This document shows, one piece after another, positions 42,072-49,893 of a stretch of 64,000 bases of DNA. The number at the start of each line of letters is the position of its first letter. The stretch's first letter is position 1. The position numbers and the translations under genes are program-made. This DNA comes from Candidatus Nanopelagicales bacterium (GTDB lineage Bacteria; Actinomycetota; Actinomycetes; S36-B12; GCA-2699445): NCBI GenBank assembly GCA_037045355.1, contig JBAOHO010000008.1, positions 276,928 through 340,927 of the forward strand. Direction: 5' to 3'. The notes below the pieces were generated by a model. The model saw only the letters and a program-made list of their open reading frames with translations, had not been told where the DNA came from and ran no database searches.

Positions 42072-43741
42072 CGCAGGGACTCCTCGTCGGCGCGCACGGT
42101 CCATTCGGCGAAGGACTCGTCGTCGTGTCGGTCGGCCAGGTAGTTGCCGAGCAGTCGGTCGACGTAATCGGGGAGATCGTGGGCTGCCAGGCGCAGCCCG
42201 CGCGGGGTTCGACCGAAACCGGATTGCTCCCCGAGCGAACCCCCGAGGTGGACTTGGAATCCCTCGGTCTGCTCACCGTCGGCGTCGGTGGCGAGCACTC
42301 CCTTGAGCCCGATGTCTGCGACCTGGAAGCGGGCGCACGAGTTGGGGCAGCCGTTGACGTGGATGGCCAACGGCAGATCCCACTGCGGGCGTCGGGACTC
42401 CAGTTCGGTGACGAGGTCGGCGGCGCGCCCCTTGGTTTCCGTGATGGCGAGCTTGCAGAACTCGATGCCGGTGCACGCCATCGCAGAACGCCGGAACTGC
42501 GACGGTCGAACTCGCAGTTGGAGTGGTTCGAGTTCGTCCGCCAGTGCTTGCGTGCGGTCGCCGGGAACGTTGAGGATCACGAACTTCTGGTGGGCCGTCA
42601 GTCGGATGAGACCGGTTCCGTATTCGTCGGCCAGATCCGCGATACGGGCCAATGTCGTCCCGGAGATCCGTCCGACCGTGGGGGCGGCACCGACGTAGTA
42701 GTGTCCGTCGCGCTGCTCGTGGATACCGACGTGGTCGCGCTGACCGGCAGGAACGGCCGGCGGTGGTGGGCCATCGATCAGTGGGCGGTGCAGGTACTCG
42801 GTTTCGAGGACTTCGCGGAACTTCTCCGGCCCCCAGTCGGCGACGAGGAACTTCAGCCGGGCCTTGTTCCGCAGTCGTCGGTAGCCGTAGTCGCGGAAGA
42901 TGCTGATCACGCCTTGCCACACATCGGGCACGTCCGACAACGGTACCCAGGCTCCCAGGCGAACACCCAGCTTCGGCACCGTCGACAGGCCGCCCCCCAC
43001 CCACAGGTCGAAACCCGGACCGTGGTCGGGGTGGACGACGCCGACGAACGACACGTCGTTGATCTCGTGCGCGACGTCTTGGCGGGGGGATCCTGATATC
43101 GCGGTCTTGAACTTGCGCGGCAGGTTGGCGTACTCGGGGTCACCGATGTAGCGGCGCAGGATCTCGTCGATGGCTGGTGTGCCGTCGATGATCTCGTCGG
43201 CTGCGACGCCGGCTACGGGGGAACCGAGAATCACGCGCGGAGTATCTCCGCACGCTTCGGTGCTCCCCAGCCCGACGGCCTCGAGGCGCCGCCAGATCTC
43301 CGGCACATCCTCGATCCGGATCCAGTGCAGTTGGATGTTCTGGCGATCGGAGATGTCGGCGGTGTCGCGGGCGAACTCGGTCGAGATGGCGGCAATGACG
43401 CGGGCCTGCTCCCCGGTGAGCGAGCCTCCGTCGCTGCGCACCCGCATCATGAAGAACTCGTCGTCGAGTTCCTCAGGTGGCAACGAGGCGGTCTTGCCTC
43501 CGGGGATTCCGGGCTTTCGCTGCGTGTACAGCCCCCACCAGCGCATTCTGCCGCGCAAGTCGTCGGCGGGGATCGATGCGAAGCCCTTCTTGCTGTAGAC
43601 CTGCTCGATCCTGGCACGCACGTTCAAGCCGTTGTCGGCGGCTTTGAACACCTCGTTCTCGTTGAGAGGTTCGGTCTGGCCCAAGGCCCACTGGCCCTGA
43701 GGCTTGGCAATGCGGGCCGGTTTCGTCGGGGTCTTGGTCAT
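42068..43741 (-). CDS. sir: ferredoxin-dependent sulfite reductase
   Basis: A 557-aa siroheme enzyme of the NirA/Sir type with two NIR-SIR ferredoxin-like halves. The siroheme-[4Fe-4S] Cys residues are in ACTGIEFCKLAITETKGRA and NGCPNSCARFQ. Sulfite reductase is preferred over nitrite reductase because cysH and siroheme genes share the operon. ATG at 43741. The cysteine-rich leader ORF upstream suggests repression when cysteine is plentiful. Confidence 0.92.
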   Translation of the reverse strand: MTKTPTKPARIAKPQGQWALGQTEPLNENEVFKAADNGLNVRARIEQVYSKKGFASIPADDLRGRMRWWGLYTQRKPGIPGGKTASLPPEELDDEFFMMRVRSDGGSLTGEQARVIAAISTEFARDTADISDRQNIQLHWIRIEDVPEIWRRLEAVGLGSTEACGDTPRVILGSPVAGVAADEIIDGTPAIDEILRRYIGDPEYANLPRKFKTAISGSPRQDVAHEINDVSFVGVVHPDHGPGFDLWVGGGLSTVPKLGVRLGAWVPLSDVPDVWQGVISIFRDYGYRRLRNKARLKFLVADWGPEKFREVLETEYLHRPLIDGPPPPAVPAGQRDHVGIHEQRDGHYYVGAAPTVGRISGTTLARIADLADEYGTGLIRLTAHQKFVILNVPGDRTQALADELEPLQLRVRPSQFRRSAMACTGIEFCKLAITETKGRAADLVTELESRRPQWDLPLAIHVNGCPNSCARFQVADIGLKGVLATDADGEQTEGFQVHLGGSLGEQSGFGRTPRGLRLAAHDLPDYVDRLLGNYLADRHDDESFAEWTVRADEESLR

Positions 43742-43848
43742 GGGGTCTCCGCTGCTGGTTCGGGGACGCCCGGTACTCAGGGGGTCAGCTCATCGTCGGG
43801 GACGGGGGCTGAGGGGGCCCGAGCGCCGCACGTCCATGGGGACGGGGC

Positions 43849-43929
43849 TCAGGCACAACACAGGCAGCGACACATGACCGCACCGGCGGCCATGGGCATC
43901 ACCGAAACGGCGACGGTTGCTGTCTGCAC
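43849..43929 (-). CDS. cysteine-rich leader peptide of the sulfite reductase operon
   Basis: A 26-codon ORF starting GTG at 43929 and ending MCRCLCCA before a TGA; four of its last seven residues are cysteine. CATTCT (43936-43941) lies six bases upstream, so it is probably leaderless. Cysteine-rich leaderless leader ORFs act as cysteine-responsive attenuators before sulfur genes in mycobacteria; this position 107 bp before sir fits. Shorter in-frame starts at 43875, 43893 and 43899 are possible. G/C-rich pairing segments lie between leader and sir, but I did not fold them. Confidence 0.75.
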   Translation of the reverse strand: MQTATVAVSVMPMAAGAVMCRCLCCA

Positions 43930-43935
43930 CCGTGA

Positions 43936-43941
43936 AGAATG
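43936..43941 (-). promoter_or_regulatory. -10-like hexamer CATTCT, leaderless leader ORF
   Basis: CATTCT on the minus strand lies six bases before GTG 43929. Confidence 0.45.
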
Positions 43942-44061
43942 CCCCATGACGGCGCCCGGGTCAACGAGGGATGGCCCCGGACCCGCGGCGAGGGGGTCGA
44001 ACGACGGCATGGTGGAAGGGAGTCGTCGAGGGGATCAGGTGGGGACGAGCCAGGGAATTCG

Positions 44062-44080
44062 GAGACTAAGGGTTACCTAA
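44062..44080. promoter_or_regulatory. IdeR/DtxR box upstream of futA
   Basis: GAGACTAAGGGTTACCTAA matches the 19-bp consensus at 14 of 19 positions, with the right half perfect. A TATGGT hexamer (44083-44088) abuts it as a likely -10 for the iron-transport operon. Confidence 0.7.
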
Positions 44081-44186
44081 GTTATGGTGTGCGGCGAGCC
44101 TGGGGGCAAAGAGGCGCGGCAGTGCCGGAGGGCCGGCAGTGCCAGAGGGCCGGAGGGCCAGAGGAAAGTCTGAGAGGAAGAGTCCC

Positions 44187-45224
44187 GTGAATCGTGTGCT
44201 CGCTGCCGCAGCAGCCGTCCTGTTGCCGATGACCGTTCTCACCGCGTGCTCCACGGCACCGGAAGCCGGGCCAGGCGAGTCGGCTGCTCCCGCGGACATC
44301 ACCGTGTACTCGGGCCGCACCGAGAACCTCATCGGACCCATCATCGACCGATACGAGCAGGAGACGGGCACTGCGGTCGACGTCCGCTACGGCGACTCCG
44401 CGGACCTCGCGCTGCTCATCGAGCAGGAGGGTGATCGCTCGCCCGCGGATGTCTTCATCTCGCAGAGCCCCGGGGCCATCGGGTACCTCGCCGACAAGGA
44501 TCTGCTGACCACTGTCGACGCAGAGACTTTGAGACTGGTGGACAAGGACCTGCAGAACAAGGACGGACAGTGGGTGGGATTCAGCGGCCGGGTGCGCGCG
44601 CTGGTCTACAACACCAACGAGGTCGACCCCAAGACCCTTCCGGCGTCGGTGTTCGATCTGACGAAACCCGAGTACGCGGGCAAGGTCGCCGTTGCCCCCA
44701 CGAACGGATCCTTCCAGGACTTCGTCACGGCGATGCGGCTGCAGGAAGGCGACGCCGTCGCGGAGGAATGGCTGACAGGCATGGCCGACAACGACTCTCC
44801 GACTTATGCCGACAACACGTCGATCGTGCAGGCCGTTGCTCGCGGCGAGGCCCCCATGGGCCTCGTGAATCACTACTACAACGAGCGTCAGAAGCTCGAG
44901 GACCCGGCCAGCCCCACTGCGAACTACTTCTTCGAGTCCGGCGATGTCGGCTCTCTGCTGATCACGACCGCGATCGGAGTGCTGAAGTCCAGTGACAACC
45001 AGAAGCAGGCCCAAGATCTCGCTGCGTTCCTCCTGGCGGACGAAGCGCAGGAGTTCTTCAGCAGTGAGACCTTCGAGTATCCGCTGGCGAAGGGCGCCAA
45101 GGCGAATGCCGAACTGCCCGCGTTGGAGGAGATCAACGTGACGACCTTCGACCTGGACAGTCTGGGCGGGGGATTGGGCGCCACACTTCAGATGATCGAA
45201 GCCAGTGGTCTCACCACTTCCTGA
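44187..45224 (+). CDS. futA: ferric iron ABC transporter substrate-binding lipoprotein
   Basis: A 345-aa lipoprotein. Signal peptide with lipobox VLTAC; then ITVYSGRTENLIGPIIDRYEQETG, typical of FbpA/FutA ferric binding proteins, and FEYPLAKGA near the end. Two Tyr residues in GLVNHYYNERQK fit iron ligands. It captures ferric iron outside the membrane. GTG at 44187 with AGAGGAAG upstream. An IdeR box 107 bp upstream indicates iron repression. The permease gene overlaps its end by 20 bases. Confidence 0.9.
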   Translation: MNRVLAAAAAVLLPMTVLTACSTAPEAGPGESAAPADITVYSGRTENLIGPIIDRYEQETGTAVDVRYGDSADLALLIEQEGDRSPADVFISQSPGAIGYLADKDLLTTVDAETLRLVDKDLQNKDGQWVGFSGRVRALVYNTNEVDPKTLPASVFDLTKPEYAGKVAVAPTNGSFQDFVTAMRLQEGDAVAEEWLTGMADNDSPTYADNTSIVQAVARGEAPMGLVNHYYNERQKLEDPASPTANYFFESGDVGSLLITTAIGVLKSSDNQKQAQDLAAFLLADEAQEFFSSETFEYPLAKGAKANAELPALEEINVTTFDLDSLGGGLGATLQMIEASGLTTS

Positions 45225-46935
45225 GGCCGCGGACTTCCCTGAGGACGCGGACTTCCCTGAGGACGCGGACTTCCCTGAGGACGCGGATTTCCCTGAGGCC
45301 GCGGACTTCCCTGAGGACGCGGACTACCAGGCGCACCGGGAACACCTGGCGCCTCTGCCTCGCCCGAAGCCCCCGCGGAACCGGCGCGCCGGGCCAGTTC
45401 TGTGGGTCACCGTAGCGGCGGTCGCGCTGCTCTTCAGCGCGCCGTTCCTCTACCTGTTAGTCGGTGCCGCGGACTCCGGGTCGCGCGCGGTGGAAACCCT
45501 GCTGTCGCCCGAGATCCGTCGGCCGTTGGTCAACTCGTTGCTGCTGGCGACGACTGTGTCGGCCATGACCATGGTGGTGGGAACCGGCCTCGCGGTACTC
45601 GTCGGGCGCTCGGATGTGCCCGGGCGGGGCCTGTGGCGGGTTCTGCTCGCTCTTCCGCTGGTGATCCCGACTTTCGTGGGCGCCACGGCACTGATTGCGG
45701 CCACCGGTCGCGGTGGACTGATCCCGGTCCTCCCCCGACCTGAAGGTTTCTGGGGGTCGTTCCTCGTCCTCGTCGTGTTCACGTACCCCTACGTCTTCCT
45801 GCCTGTCTTGGCCAAGACCGCGACGACCCCAGCGTCAGCGGAAGAGGCGTCCCGACTCCTGGGACGGGGCGGCTGGACGACAACCGTGCGTGTCCTGCTG
45901 CCCCAGTTGTGGCCCGCCATCGCTGCGGGTGGGCTGCTGGTGTTCCTGTATTGCCTGAGCGAGTTCGGCGCCGTGGCACTGTTGCGATTCGACACCGTGA
46001 CGCGAGCCATCTACTCGGCGCGGCTGTTGGACCGGCAGTTGTCGTTGACGTTGGGTCTCATCCTGGCCGTCATCGCCCTGGCGGTCTCCTTGCTGATGCG
46101 CCGCGGTGGGGAGCCCTTCACGGCCGCCGTCGGCCGGGGCGGCTCCCGCGCCACGATCAGTCTGCGCCGCCTCAAGGCCCCCGCCGCGATGCTCTGCGCG
46201 ATTCCCGTGCTTCTGGGGGTCATCGCGCCCGTCGCCGTCTTCCTGACCTGGATGCTGCGGGGGTCGACGACCGTGGGTGTGGGGTACTCGGGGTGGGGGG
46301 ACGATCTGACTTTCCTCGTGCAACCGGTCATCGGTTCCACTGTCGCTTCTGTAACGGCTGCCGTGGCGGCCGTGCTGGTCACCCTGCCGGTTGCCTTCGC
46401 TCAAGTGAGACGCCCTTCGCGATGGTTCGACCTGGCCGCCGGTATCGTCACATCGGTCTTCGCGATCCCGGGGCTGGTGGTTGCGCTGGCCCTCGTGGCC
46501 TGGGCGGTCGGCGCACCCGAGGTCTTCGCTCCGCTGTACCAGAGCTTCCCGCTGCTGATCCTCGGATACGTCCTGCACTTCGGAGCCCAGTCTCTGCGCG
46601 GTGGGGCCGCCGCACTCTCAGGCGTTGCGCCCCGTTTCGACGAGGCCGCTGCGCTGCTGGGGGCAGGTCCGCGGCGCCGTTTCCTGACCGTCGACCTGCC
46701 CATGGTCCTGCCGGGATTGCTGGCCGCCGGCGGGCTGGTGCTGCTGTCCACCATCAAGGAACTTCCGGCCACGCTGTTGCTCGCGCCCATCGGGTTCGAA
46801 ACCCTGGCGACCACGATCTGGGGTGCCGCCACCGATGGCTTCTACGCCGAGGTCGGGGTCTCCTCACTCGTGCTCATCGCGCTCTCTGCGCTGTTGACCT
46901 GGGCACTGGTGCTGCGGGGGCAGTCGCGACGGTAG
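45205..46935 (+). CDS. futB: ferric iron ABC transporter permease
   Basis: A 576-aa fused permease with two BPD_transp_1 units. After a ~65-residue acidic/Pro N-terminal extension of five ADFPED-like repeats come about twelve membrane helices; EEASRLLGRGGWTTTVRVLLPQLWPAIAAGG and DEAAALLGAGPRRRFLTVDLPMVLPG are the EAA loops that contact the ATPase. It works with FutA and FutC to import iron. GTG at 45205 overlaps the futA end. Confidence 0.9.
   Translation: MVSPLPEAADFPEDADFPEDADFPEDADFPEAADFPEDADYQAHREHLAPLPRPKPPRNRRAGPVLWVTVAAVALLFSAPFLYLLVGAADSGSRAVETLLSPEIRRPLVNSLLLATTVSAMTMVVGTGLAVLVGRSDVPGRGLWRVLLALPLVIPTFVGATALIAATGRGGLIPVLPRPEGFWGSFLVLVVFTYPYVFLPVLAKTATTPASAEEASRLLGRGGWTTTVRVLLPQLWPAIAAGGLLVFLYCLSEFGAVALLRFDTVTRAIYSARLLDRQLSLTLGLILAVIALAVSLLMRRGGEPFTAAVGRGGSRATISLRRLKAPAAMLCAIPVLLGVIAPVAVFLTWMLRGSTTVGVGYSGWGDDLTFLVQPVIGSTVASVTAAVAAVLVTLPVAFAQVRRPSRWFDLAAGIVTSVFAIPGLVVALALVAWAVGAPEVFAPLYQSFPLLILGYVLHFGAQSLRGGAAALSGVAPRFDEAAALLGAGPRRRFLTVDLPMVLPGLLAAGGLVLLSTIKELPATLLLAPIGFETLATTIWGAATDGFYAEVGVSSLVLIALSALLTWALVLRGQSRR
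45229..45318 (+). repeat. 18-bp in-frame tandem repeat in futB, five copies
   Basis: Five units of about GCGGACTTCCCTGAGGAC at 45229, 45247, 45265, 45283 and 45301. Each encodes ADFPED or ADFPEA. The unit is a multiple of three, so copy changes keep frame. Confidence 0.95.
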
Positions 46936-46960
46936 CCGTTCGCGGACGCCACCGACACTG

Positions 46961-46979
46961 GGCGGTTAGGCTTACCTAA
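46961..46979. promoter_or_regulatory. IdeR/DtxR box upstream of futC
   Basis: GGCGGTTAGGCTTACCTAA matches the IdeR consensus at 16 of 19 positions. It lies 107 bp before the futC start, indicating a second iron-regulated promoter. Confidence 0.75.
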
Positions 46980-46980
46980 T

Positions 46981-47028
46981 CCGACCGGACGCGGAACCGG
47001 ACGCGGAGATCCGACCGGACGCGGAGAT
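46981..47028. repeat. 15-18 bp direct repeats in the futC leader
   Basis: CCGACCGGACGCGGA recurs with small changes at 46981, 46996 and 47011, just after the IdeR box. Confidence 0.75.
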
Positions 47029-47086
47029 CCGACCCGATGCCGGTAGAGCCAGTCGGCGGGAGCCAGCCGAAAGAGAGGGGAGCGGG

Positions 47087-48139
47087 GTGAACGAGCAGTC
47101 GGGCCTGTCGATCCAACGGGTGTCGAAAAGGTTCGGCGACTGCGTTGCCGTTGCCGATGTCTCCGTCGACCTGCCTGCGGGTCAGCAGTTGGTGCTGTTG
47201 GGCCCTTCGGGTTGCGGCAAGACCACCTTGCTGCGCATGGTCGCCGGGCTCGAGGTCCCCGATGCCGGGGTCATCTCCATCGGCGGTGAGTTGGTCAGTG
47301 AACCCGGTCGGGCGGTGCCCCCCGAGCGCCGCCGTGTGGGGATGGTCTTCCAGGACTGGGCCCTGTTCCCCCACATGTCCGTCGCTCGGAATGTGGCCTA
47401 TGGGCTGAATCGGGCCCAGGTGCGTGCCGGTCGCGCCCAGCAAGCCCTCGAGCTGGTGCACATGGACCACTTGGCGGATCGCAGTCCCCACGAGTTGTCC
47501 GCCGGTCAGGCTCAGCGGGTAGCGCTCGCGCGTGCGATCGCGCCACAACCGCGACTGCTGTTGTTCGACGAGCCTTTCTCCAGCCTGGATGCCGAGCTTC
47601 GGGTCAGCTTGCGCAGCGAGGTCGCCGCGTTGATGCGAGATGTGCAGATGACCGCCGTCTTCGTCACGCACGACCAGGAGGAGGCCTTCGTGCTGGGCGA
47701 TCAGGTGGCCGTCATGAACGAGGGACGCGTCATCCAGGTCGGCACTCCGGCGCAGATCTACAGTGAACCGGCCACCGGCTGGGTGGCTTCCTTCGTCGGC
47801 GAGGCGAATCTGCTGGCTGCCGAGGTCAACGGACGCGTGGCGACCACGGTGCTGGGCGACCTTCCGTTGCGCAGTGGGGATGTGGGGCCCCGCGTTGTCC
47901 TCGCTCGACCCGAACACATCTCGCTGACCAAGGCTGGTCCCGGATCACCCGGCACTGTCACGGCGATCGAGTTCTACGGCCACGACACCTCTTATCGCGT
48001 CGAGGTCGCGGAGACCCCGGTCGTGGTCCGTGTTCCGGCCGGACCTGCGCATCGAGTCGGTGATCAGGTCGCTGTGACCTACAACGGGCCGGATGCCGTC
48101 ACTTTCGCTGCGACGACTGGCCTCACCGGCACCCCCTGA
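47087..48139 (+). CDS. futC: ferric iron ABC transporter ATP-binding protein
   Basis: A 350-aa ATPase: Walker A GPSGCGKTT, signature LSAGQAQRV, Walker B LLLFDEPFSSLD, H-loop VTHDQEEAF. The C-terminal ~110 residues form a TOBE-like domain (VTAIEFYGHDTSYRVEV). It energises the FutA/FutB importer. It has its own IdeR box rather than depending only on the futA promoter. GTG start with an AGAGGGGAG-like site. Confidence 0.92.
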   Translation: MNEQSGLSIQRVSKRFGDCVAVADVSVDLPAGQQLVLLGPSGCGKTTLLRMVAGLEVPDAGVISIGGELVSEPGRAVPPERRRVGMVFQDWALFPHMSVARNVAYGLNRAQVRAGRAQQALELVHMDHLADRSPHELSAGQAQRVALARAIAPQPRLLLFDEPFSSLDAELRVSLRSEVAALMRDVQMTAVFVTHDQEEAFVLGDQVAVMNEGRVIQVGTPAQIYSEPATGWVASFVGEANLLAAEVNGRVATTVLGDLPLRSGDVGPRVVLARPEHISLTKAGPGSPGTVTAIEFYGHDTSYRVEVAETPVVVRVPAGPAHRVGDQVAVTYNGPDAVTFAATTGLTGTP

Positions 48140-48176
48140 ACCGGGCCGAGAACCGAGACGGCTCTCGTCATGGCCG

Positions 48177-48182
48177 TACTCT
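48177..48182 (+). promoter_or_regulatory. -10-like hexamer TACTCT, leaderless start
   Basis: TACTCT lies six bases before the GTG at 48189. Confidence 0.45.
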
Positions 48183-48188
48183 GGCGCC

Positions 48189-48767
48189 GTGGATCTGACC
48201 ACCGCGATCCTGACCGGCCTCGGGCTCTCTGCGGCTGCGGGACTCAACGCGTACATCCCCTTGCTGCTGGTCGGTCTGCTCGGCTACTTCGACGTGGTCA
48301 CGCTGCCGGAGCCGTACGACGCGCTTGAGATTCCGTGGGTACTGGCGATCCTCGCGGTCCTGCTCGCCGTCGAAGTCCTGGCCGACAAGATCCCTGTGGT
48401 CGACTCAGTCAACGACGTCATCGGCACCGTGATCCGACCCGCTGCCGGTGCGGTGCTGTTTGCCGGGAGCACGGGACTGATCGGGGATTTCCCACCGGCC
48501 GTCTCCGTCGTGCTCGGCATCATCACCGCAGGCACGGTGCACGGGGCCAAAGCAGCCGCACGACCGGTGTTCAACGCGGGCACCGGTGGCGTCGCCGCCC
48601 CGTTCGTGAGCGTGGCCGAGGACGGAATCTCGCTCGCGCTGGCGCTCGTCGCGGTGTTCGTCCCGGTGCTCGTGGTCGTGATGCTCGCGGGCCTGATGTG
48701 GCTGTTCCTGCGCTGGTACCGCCGGCGCCGGGCCCGAGACCGGATCACCTCCCCGAGCGTGACCTGA
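48189..48767 (+). CDS. DUF4126 membrane protein
   Basis: A 192-aa membrane protein with several hydrophobic segments (ILTGLGLSAAAGLNAYIPLLLVGLLG; PWVLAILAVLLAVEVLADKIP; LALALVAVFVPVLVVVMLAGLMWLFL). GLSAAAGLNAYIPLL and LADKIPVVDSVND are DUF4126 marks. The basic tail faces the cytoplasm. Function unknown. GTG 48189 follows TACTCT by six bases. Confidence 0.85.
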   Translation: MDLTTAILTGLGLSAAAGLNAYIPLLLVGLLGYFDVVTLPEPYDALEIPWVLAILAVLLAVEVLADKIPVVDSVNDVIGTVIRPAAGAVLFAGSTGLIGDFPPAVSVVLGIITAGTVHGAKAAARPVFNAGTGGVAAPFVSVAEDGISLALALVAVFVPVLVVVMLAGLMWLFLRWYRRRRARDRITSPSVT

Positions 48768-48854
48768 TCGCCGGACGCTGGCCCGAAACCCGGTGCCCCA
48801 GTACTATCGAGTAGTTGAAGTTTCACGGATGCCGATCTCAGGGATTGGAGCGAC

Positions 48855-49805
48855 ATGCGTCGTCCCCTCTTGTTCGTGCTCGCCGCGGCCACGGCCGCCG
48901 GCACGATGCTCCCGGCCCTCGCCCAGGCCGCTGAGCCAGAGCGCGAGCGGGTTCCGGTGGCGATCAGTATCTCGCCCGGCACCGATCATCAGCGCTACGG
49001 CATCGGCCAACTCGTCACCCTCCGCTTCTCCGAGGTTGTCAAGGACCGCAAGGCCGCTGAGGACGCCATCACCGTCAGTTCGGACAAGCCCCTGACGCGG
49101 GGGGCCTGGGGGTGGATCGACGACACGACGGCCATCTACCGTCCCCGCAAATTCTGGCCCGGCAACGCGGACATTCGGTTCGACATCGACCTCGCGGGTG
49201 TCGTTCTGGCGCGGACCGACAACCAGGAATTCGTGGGCAACGACAAGTCCGATCGGACCTTCGTGCTCCGCACCGACCGCAGTTTCGTGTTGGAGATCAA
49301 GGACAGCAAACACCGCCTGTACGTCCGTCGGGACGGTCGCGTCGTCAAGTCGTTCCCGGTGTCCTTGGGCAAGGCCGGCTGGCGCACCCGCAGCGGCATC
49401 AAGATCCTGACCGGTGAGAAGTACGCGCGGTTGCGGATGACGGGGTACGACCCCGGCGCCGATGAGCGGTGGGACGTCATCGCCCCCTACTCAATCCGGC
49501 TCACGCCTACGGGTGAGTTCATCCACGGTGCCCCGTGGGCCAACAACCGCATGGGCTTGTGGAACGGCTCGCACGGCTGCACCAACATGTTCGTCGCCGA
49601 CGCCAAGTGGCTGTTCAAGCGTGTCGTCGCCGGCGACCCAGTCGTGACCAAAGGCACCGGCCGCCCCATGGAGGTCACCAACGGCACCCCGGGCTCTTAC
49701 TGGAACTACTCCTGGAAGCAGTGGCAGAAGATGTCGGGCACATACGGCGGCACCGCCGTTCGGGCCGCATCCCTGCCCCCCGCCACCATCGACGCGGGGC
49801 CGTAA
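48855..49805 (+). CDS. L,D-transpeptidase
   Basis: A 316-aa exported protein: signal peptide (about 1-25), an Ig-like domain (about 35-140, VAISISPGTDHQRYGIGQLVTLRFSE) and a YkuD catalytic domain (about 150-290) with FIHGAPW...GSHGCTNM (His, Ser-His-Gly-Cys). It forms 3-3 crosslinks in peptidoglycan and is less sensitive to penicillins than D,D-transpeptidases. GGATTGGAG precedes the ATG. It ends near a CCGA repeat before the convergent WS/DGAT gene. Confidence 0.92.
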   Translation: MRRPLLFVLAAATAAGTMLPALAQAAEPERERVPVAISISPGTDHQRYGIGQLVTLRFSEVVKDRKAAEDAITVSSDKPLTRGAWGWIDDTTAIYRPRKFWPGNADIRFDIDLAGVVLARTDNQEFVGNDKSDRTFVLRTDRSFVLEIKDSKHRLYVRRDGRVVKSFPVSLGKAGWRTRSGIKILTGEKYARLRMTGYDPGADERWDVIAPYSIRLTPTGEFIHGAPWANNRMGLWNGSHGCTNMFVADAKWLFKRVVAGDPVVTKGTGRPMEVTNGTPGSYWNYSWKQWQKMSGTYGGTAVRAASLPPATIDAGP

Positions 49806-49844
49806 CCACTCCGGGTCCAAGGCCCGCCGGTATGGGATTGTCCC

Positions 49845-49880
49845 CCGACCGACCGACGGACCGACCGACCGACCGACCGA
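49845..49880. repeat. CCGA tetranucleotide repeat, nine units
   Basis: Three CCGA units, one CGGA, then five CCGA, between the convergent L,D-transpeptidase and WS/DGAT genes. Confidence 0.95.
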
Positions 49881-49893
49881 CCGTTGGTGAGGG

